From Methanolobus sp. UBA474 (lineage in GTDB: Archaea > Halobacteriota > Methanosarcinia > Methanosarcinales > Methanosarcinaceae): a stretch of DNA of 8,915 nt. Position numbers and translations under genes: made by a program. Where the stretch lies: positions 1 through 8,915 of the forward strand of contig DANZ01000108.1 of NCBI GenBank assembly GCA_002501695.1. Direction: 5' to 3'. Under the pieces are notes generated by a model. It made no database searches. It saw nothing but the letters and a program-made list of their open reading frames with translations, and was not told the origin of the DNA. Below are positions 6,287 through 8,915 of the stretch, one piece after another. Every line of letters begins with the position of its first letter. Within the stretch, counting starts at the first letter, position 1.

Positions 6287-6298
6287 ATTTATATTATT
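6287..6298 (+). promoter_or_regulatory. TATA box-like element for the lipoprotein gene
   Basis: ATTTATATTATT lies about 30-40 bases before the GTG at 6326 in very AT-rich DNA. Transcription would begin near 6315, leaving about a 10-base leader. A GGATGTG stretch (6314-6320) next to the start is a weak ribosome-binding candidate. Confidence 0.4.
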
Positions 6299-6325
6299 AT
6301 CTATTAATTTATAGGATGTGTATAA

Positions 6326-6874
6326 GTGAAAAAACTCATTTTGGGCTTGTCCGTTATTTTTATGGTTCTTGTAAGCGGATGTGTTACAATTTCCATTGAA
6401 TCAAAGGTAGGTAGAGATGGAGGAATTGCTAAATATGATATGATGATCGATACAAGCGCTACTGTATATAGTTTAATGGATGACTATGATGAGGGAGAAT
6501 CATTGCAGGAGCGGGTGGAATCACAAGGCGGGACATATAAGGAGGAGTGGGATAAAGATAATGTCCGGATAATTATGACAGATATTGTTCCCGAAGACGT
6601 ACACACAGAAGTCGGTGAAGATTATCTGATATATAGGGAAACCTTTGGGGAATTACCGACTGAAGGAGTAAACGTACATTACTATTTAGAGATGCCAGGT
6701 AAAATAGTTGAATCAAACGCTGATAGTGTTGATGGGAATAAAGCTGAATGGCACATGGTTGGGGCAGACTCAGGAAGGGATATATATGCAAAAAGTGAAG
6801 TTCCTGCATTACCTGGAATTAGTGCATTCAGTATTATCGGTATCCTTCTTATAGTTGCACTTATCAGAAGATAA
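6326..6874 (+). CDS. Small surface lipoprotein with C-terminal sorting-like tail
   Basis: This 182-residue protein starts at GTG; an ATG at 6316 is out of frame. The N-terminus is a lipoprotein signal: KK, a hydrophobic run (4-17), then lipobox VSGC with Cys19 as the probable lipidated residue. The mature part is acidic and begins with a beta strand (VTISIESKVGRDGG) resembling LppM/DUF3153-like proteins, which have such a strand after the lipobox and a C-terminal membrane helix. This likeness is weak. The C-terminus is PALPG, then a hydrophobic helix (about 166-180), then Arg-Arg. This is the layout of archaeal PGF-CTERM tails, with Ile instead of Phe after Pro-Gly. Both ends therefore point to the outer face of the cell membrane. 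No enzyme motif is visible. It is transcribed alone, with a T-rich terminator 60 bases downstream. Confidence 0.72.
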   Translation: MKKLILGLSVIFMVLVSGCVTISIESKVGRDGGIAKYDMMIDTSATVYSLMDDYDEGESLQERVESQGGTYKEEWDKDNVRIIMTDIVPEDVHTEVGEDYLIYRETFGELPTEGVNVHYYLEMPGKIVESNADSVDGNKAEWHMVGADSGRDIYAKSEVPALPGISAFSIIGILLIVALIRR

Positions 6875-6931
6875 TTGTAGAGGCTTAATCCACAGGACTG
6901 GATGTGAATATGATACATCAGATCCAATCAG

Positions 6932-6946
6932 TATTTTTTTTATTTT
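6932..6946 (+). terminator. T-run terminator after the lipoprotein gene
   Basis: The plus strand has an 8-T run followed by ATTTT (6934-6946), the usual archaeal oligo-T termination signal, about 60 bases after the stop codon. A weak stem (ACTGGAT with ATCCAAT, one mismatch) precedes it. Confidence 0.55.
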
Positions 6947-7086
6947 GAGGTGCGAATTCTAATTAGTTTACTGCATATTTGATTACTATTTCTAAAGCCG
7001 AATTGAATCTTCTCGGTATCATTTCCTTGACTTGCATTCATGTTCCAGCGCAGGAAAGAGTAAGCTTACAACTTTCTTCTTTTCTT

Positions 7087-7110
7087 TTTTATATTTATTT
7101 ATACATATAT
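7087..7110 (+). promoter_or_regulatory. TATA-like promoter block for the Big_2 surface protein
   Basis: TTTTATATTTATTTATACATATAT contains two overlapping archaeal TATA-like motifs after a T/C tract. A start point near 7120-7135 would give a leader of about 100 bases. Assignment to the gene at 7231 is by position only. Confidence 0.4.
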
Positions 7111-7132
7111 CTGCGATTTTTAGATCCTAATA

Positions 7133-7151
7133 TTGTGAGATATCATCACAA
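7133..7151. promoter_or_regulatory. Dyad TTGTGA-N7-TCACAA, possible operator or leader hairpin
   Basis: TTGTGA (7133-7138) and TCACAA (7146-7151) are perfect inverted 6-mers around GATATCA. The dyad sits just downstream of the TATA-like block, near the expected transcription start, where a repressor could act. No regulator is identified. Confidence 0.35.
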
Positions 7152-7230
7152 AAAAAGATTATTTAGAAACATTAATAAAGACCTCAAACTCTTACTTAGT
7201 TTGTAATTTTTATTGTTGGTGGTAAATTAT

Positions 7231-8915
7231 ATGAAAAAATATATATTATTATTAGCTCTGCTTATAGCATTATCAGGTACAGCATGTGCAGCAGATATAA
7301 CAAATCCGGGAACAATTAAGGCCGGTGAAACTTTTAGAATACATGACAATGAAATTCTACCATATGGTGGAACTCTTGTAATCGAATTTGGGGGTACTCT
7401 TATTGTGGAATCTGGTGGTTCTTTATATTGTGACATTGACAATTCAGGTCTTATAGATAACTCCGGTCAAATGTATTTTAGTGCAACGACTTCCGGCACG
7501 ATTAAAAACTCTGGTTCTATTATGATAACTGGCATTGTCAACAACACCGGCACTATCTTTAATTCCGGCACATTTGTTAATGACGATTTTTATATGGAAA
7601 ACCATGGCAATATCTCCAATTCAGGGACTATGCACAACATGAATGGTTTCAATAGGAATTATGGTAATATCGATAATTCGGGCACAATTTCGTGTGGTAT
7701 GGGGTCTTGGATTAAGAATTATGGAACACTCGACAATTCAGGCTCAATTAGTCTCTCCATGGATGATTCTATTGACAATTTTGGAATACTTGATAATTCT
7801 GGTACTATTTCTAGTCAGTTGGGATACATTACAAATGAGGGTGTTATCAACAACTCCGGGACACTTTCAGGCGATGAGTATTATGAGGGGAGCGGTTATT
7901 TCATTGACAACAGTGGTACCATCAACAACTGTACAACTGGCATTATTATTGGATTCATAAAAGGCAACCCCGTAAAAACAGTAACATGTCCAGGCGAGAA
8001 TGTACCAGTAACATCTATTTCTGTCGCAGGACAAGGAGCTGCAACTACTGTCGAGAATGGAAAGACACTGCAAATGACGGCAGCAGTTATGCCCACAACT
8101 GCAACCAATAAGGATGTAACATGGTCAGTGGTAGCCGGGACAGGTACCGCTACCATAAGTTCCACTGGATTGATGACAGGAACAAAAGCAGGAACAGTAA
8201 CCGTTAAAGCAACAGCTAAGGATGGCTCTGGAGTACAGGGTTCCTTAGCAGTTACAGTAACTGAAATCCCGCTAACTGTGATACCGGTAACAGGTGTTGA
8301 ACTATCAGCAGCAGCAACCACTGTCGAGAATGGAAAGACACTGCAAATGACGGCAGCAGTAACTCCGTCAACTGCAACCAATAAGGATGTAACATGGTCA
8401 GTAACATCAGGAACAGGTACCGCAACTATAACTCAGAATGGGTTACTAACGGGTACAAAGGCAGGAACCGTTACAGTCAAAGCAACAGCTAAGGATAGTT
8501 CCGGGGTACAAGGGTCCTTAGCTGTTACAATAACTGCAGCGGTAGTACCAGTAACATCTATTTCTGTCGCAGGACAAGGAGATGTAACTGTAATAGAGAA
8601 TGGAAGGACGCTGCAAATGACTGCAACAGTAAACCCGGCAACTGCAACCAATAAGGATGTAACATGGTCAGTAACATCGGGGACAGGTACCGCAACTATA
8701 AGTCCCACTGGATTGTTGACGGGTACAAAAGCAGGGACTGTGACCGTCAAAGCAACATCCAAAGGAAGTTCAGGTACAGAAGGGTCCATATTAATTACGA
8801 TAGTTGAAGAAATAGTGCCATTGACATCTATCACAGTAACGGGAACTGCAACTACTGTCGAGAATGGAAAGACACTGCAAATGACTGCAGCAGTAAACCC
8901 GGCAACTGCAACCAA
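7231..8915 (+). CDS. Secreted solenoid plus Big_2 repeat surface protein (3' end outside window)
   Basis: The frame is open from ATG 7231 to the right edge, at least 561 residues with no stop. Residues 1-20 form a signal peptide (KK, a Leu/Ile/Ala core, then ACAA before Asp), so the protein is exported. Residues 71-233 are a beta-solenoid-like region of nine NxGxIxNSGTI turns every 19-20 residues. From residue 258 come tandem Big_2 (bacterial immunoglobulin-like group 2) domains of 88-93 residues. Each has a 'P(V/L)TSI' start, 'TLQMTA', 'VTWSV', 'TGTATIS', 'GTKAGTVTVKA' and a closing strand; three are complete and a fourth is cut by the edge. Such domains usually act as stalks of adhesins or cell-envelope proteins. 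Anchor and total length are unknown. A GGTGGT motif 7 bases upstream supports the start. The long minus-strand frames over this gene are shadows of its repetitive codons. Confidence 0.9.
   Translation, partial: MKKYILLLALLIALSGTACAADITNPGTIKAGETFRIHDNEILPYGGTLVIEFGGTLIVESGGSLYCDIDNSGLIDNSGQMYFSATTSGTIKNSGSIMITGIVNNTGTIFNSGTFVNDDFYMENHGNISNSGTMHNMNGFNRNYGNIDNSGTISCGMGSWIKNYGTLDNSGSISLSMDDSIDNFGILDNSGTISSQLGYITNEGVINNSGTLSGDEYYEGSGYFIDNSGTINNCTTGIIIGFIKGNPVKTVTCPGENVPVTSISVAGQGAATTVENGKTLQMTAAVMPTTATNKDVTWSVVAGTGTATISSTGLMTGTKAGTVTVKATAKDGSGVQGSLAVTVTEIPLTVIPVTGVELSAAATTVENGKTLQMTAAVTPSTATNKDVTWSVTSGTGTATITQNGLLTGTKAGTVTVKATAKDSSGVQGSLAVTITAAVVPVTSISVAGQGDVTVIENGRTLQMTATVNPATATNKDVTWSVTSGTGTATISPTGLLTGTKAGTVTVKATSKGSSGTEGSILITIVEEIVPLTSITVTGTATTVENGKTLQMTAAVNPATAT
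7441..7929 (+). repeat. Nine-copy 19-20-residue Asn/Gly solenoid repeat within the surface protein
   Basis: The pattern Nx-G-x-(I/L/M)-x-N-(S/T)-G recurs at residues 71, 87, 105, 124, 143, 163, 183, 202 and 227. Steps are 16, 18, 19, 19, 20, 20, 19 and 25 residues. The DNA of the copies has diverged, so this is an old repeat kept at protein level, as expected for stacked turns of a beta-helix. Confidence 0.75.
8002..8915 (+). repeat. Tandem Big_2-encoding DNA repeats, period 264-279 bp
   Basis: Units begin at 8002, 8281, 8545 and 8815 (last one partial). A 32-base block starting ACTGCAACCAATAAGGATG is identical in units 1, 2 and 3 (8098-8129, 8371-8402, 8641-8672), and its first bases recur at the right edge. 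The block starting ACTGTCGAGAATGG is shared exactly by units 1, 2 and 4 but differs in unit 3. The first 37 bases of units 1 and 3 are identical. Confidence 0.9.

Larger units (their letters stand above)
6947..7230. other. Long AT-rich leader/promoter region of the Big_2 surface protein
   Basis: No real gene was found in these 284 bases. A plus frame from a TTG at 6979 to 7206 encodes a low-complexity Leu/Tyr/Lys string and is not credible. The region holds a pyrimidine tract running into a TATA-like block (7085-7110) and a 19-base dyad (7133-7151). A GGTGGT ribosome-binding motif (7218-7223) lies 7 bases before the ATG at 7231. This implies a 5' leader of roughly 100 bases. Confidence 0.45.

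Noticed and set aside
6979..7206. 75-codon plus frame starting at TTG
   Set aside because: It is low-complexity AT-driven Leu/Tyr/Lys sequence crossing the promoter block of the next gene, with no ribosome site.
7896..8915. Two long minus-strand frames (7896-8381 and 8433-8915) encoding Val/Thr/Pro-rich repeats
   Set aside because: They lie opposite the intact Big_2 coding frame and arise from its repetitive codon pattern. They have no promoter, ribosome site or protein domain.

Overview
The window reads as part of the chromosome of a methanogenic archaeon, most likely of the Methanosarcinales (Methanosarcina or Methanolobus type). The grounds are: an MTH1187-family thiamine-binding protein; an archaeal membrane-anchored Lon-like S16 protease; AT-rich TATA-type promoters 25-35 bases before starts, with little or no Shine-Dalgarno; a PGF-CTERM-like C-terminal tail; and a large secreted Big_2-repeat surface protein. 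The genus is a guess. No rRNA, tRNA, CRISPR array or insertion sequence was seen.

Left part (1-1498): a tight plus-strand operon. It holds the 3' end of thiE (thiamine phosphate synthase), an MTH1187/YqgV-type thiamine-binding protein and a PurM/HypE-superfamily 'AIR synthase-related' protein whose start overlaps the preceding stop. The context ties the last, uncharacterised enzyme to thiamine or ATP-dependent cofactor chemistry.

Middle part (1499-5088): a small stand-alone winged-helix protein (minus) and a class I SAM-dependent methyltransferase (minus). The methyltransferase is divergent from rsgA (plus), a circularly permuted GTPase with the full motif set and Zn site. An imperfect hairpin separates rsgA from a signal-anchored S16 protease with a Ser185/Lys228 dyad.

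Right part (5089-8915): accessory, cell-surface-flavoured DNA with long AT-rich gaps. It has a left-handed beta-helix acyltransferase that appears to have Tyr in place of the catalytic His. Next is a decayed minus-strand gene (about 5943-6257) that reads as one protein only after three frameshifts, one explained by a GTAAT tandem duplication. Then comes a small lipoprotein with a C-terminal sorting-like tail. Last is a long secreted protein (7231 to beyond the window) made of a 19-20-residue Asn/Gly solenoid followed by tandem Big_2 immunoglobulin-like domains. The DNA of these Big_2 domains is nearly identical and mosaic between copies. This large open frame is the main feature of the right end, and the long opposite-strand frames over it are shadows.

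No clear new multi-gene system is visible. The points most worth a second look are the solenoid plus Big_2 surface protein with its mosaic repeats, the decayed gene, and the AIR-synthase-like member of the thiamine operon.
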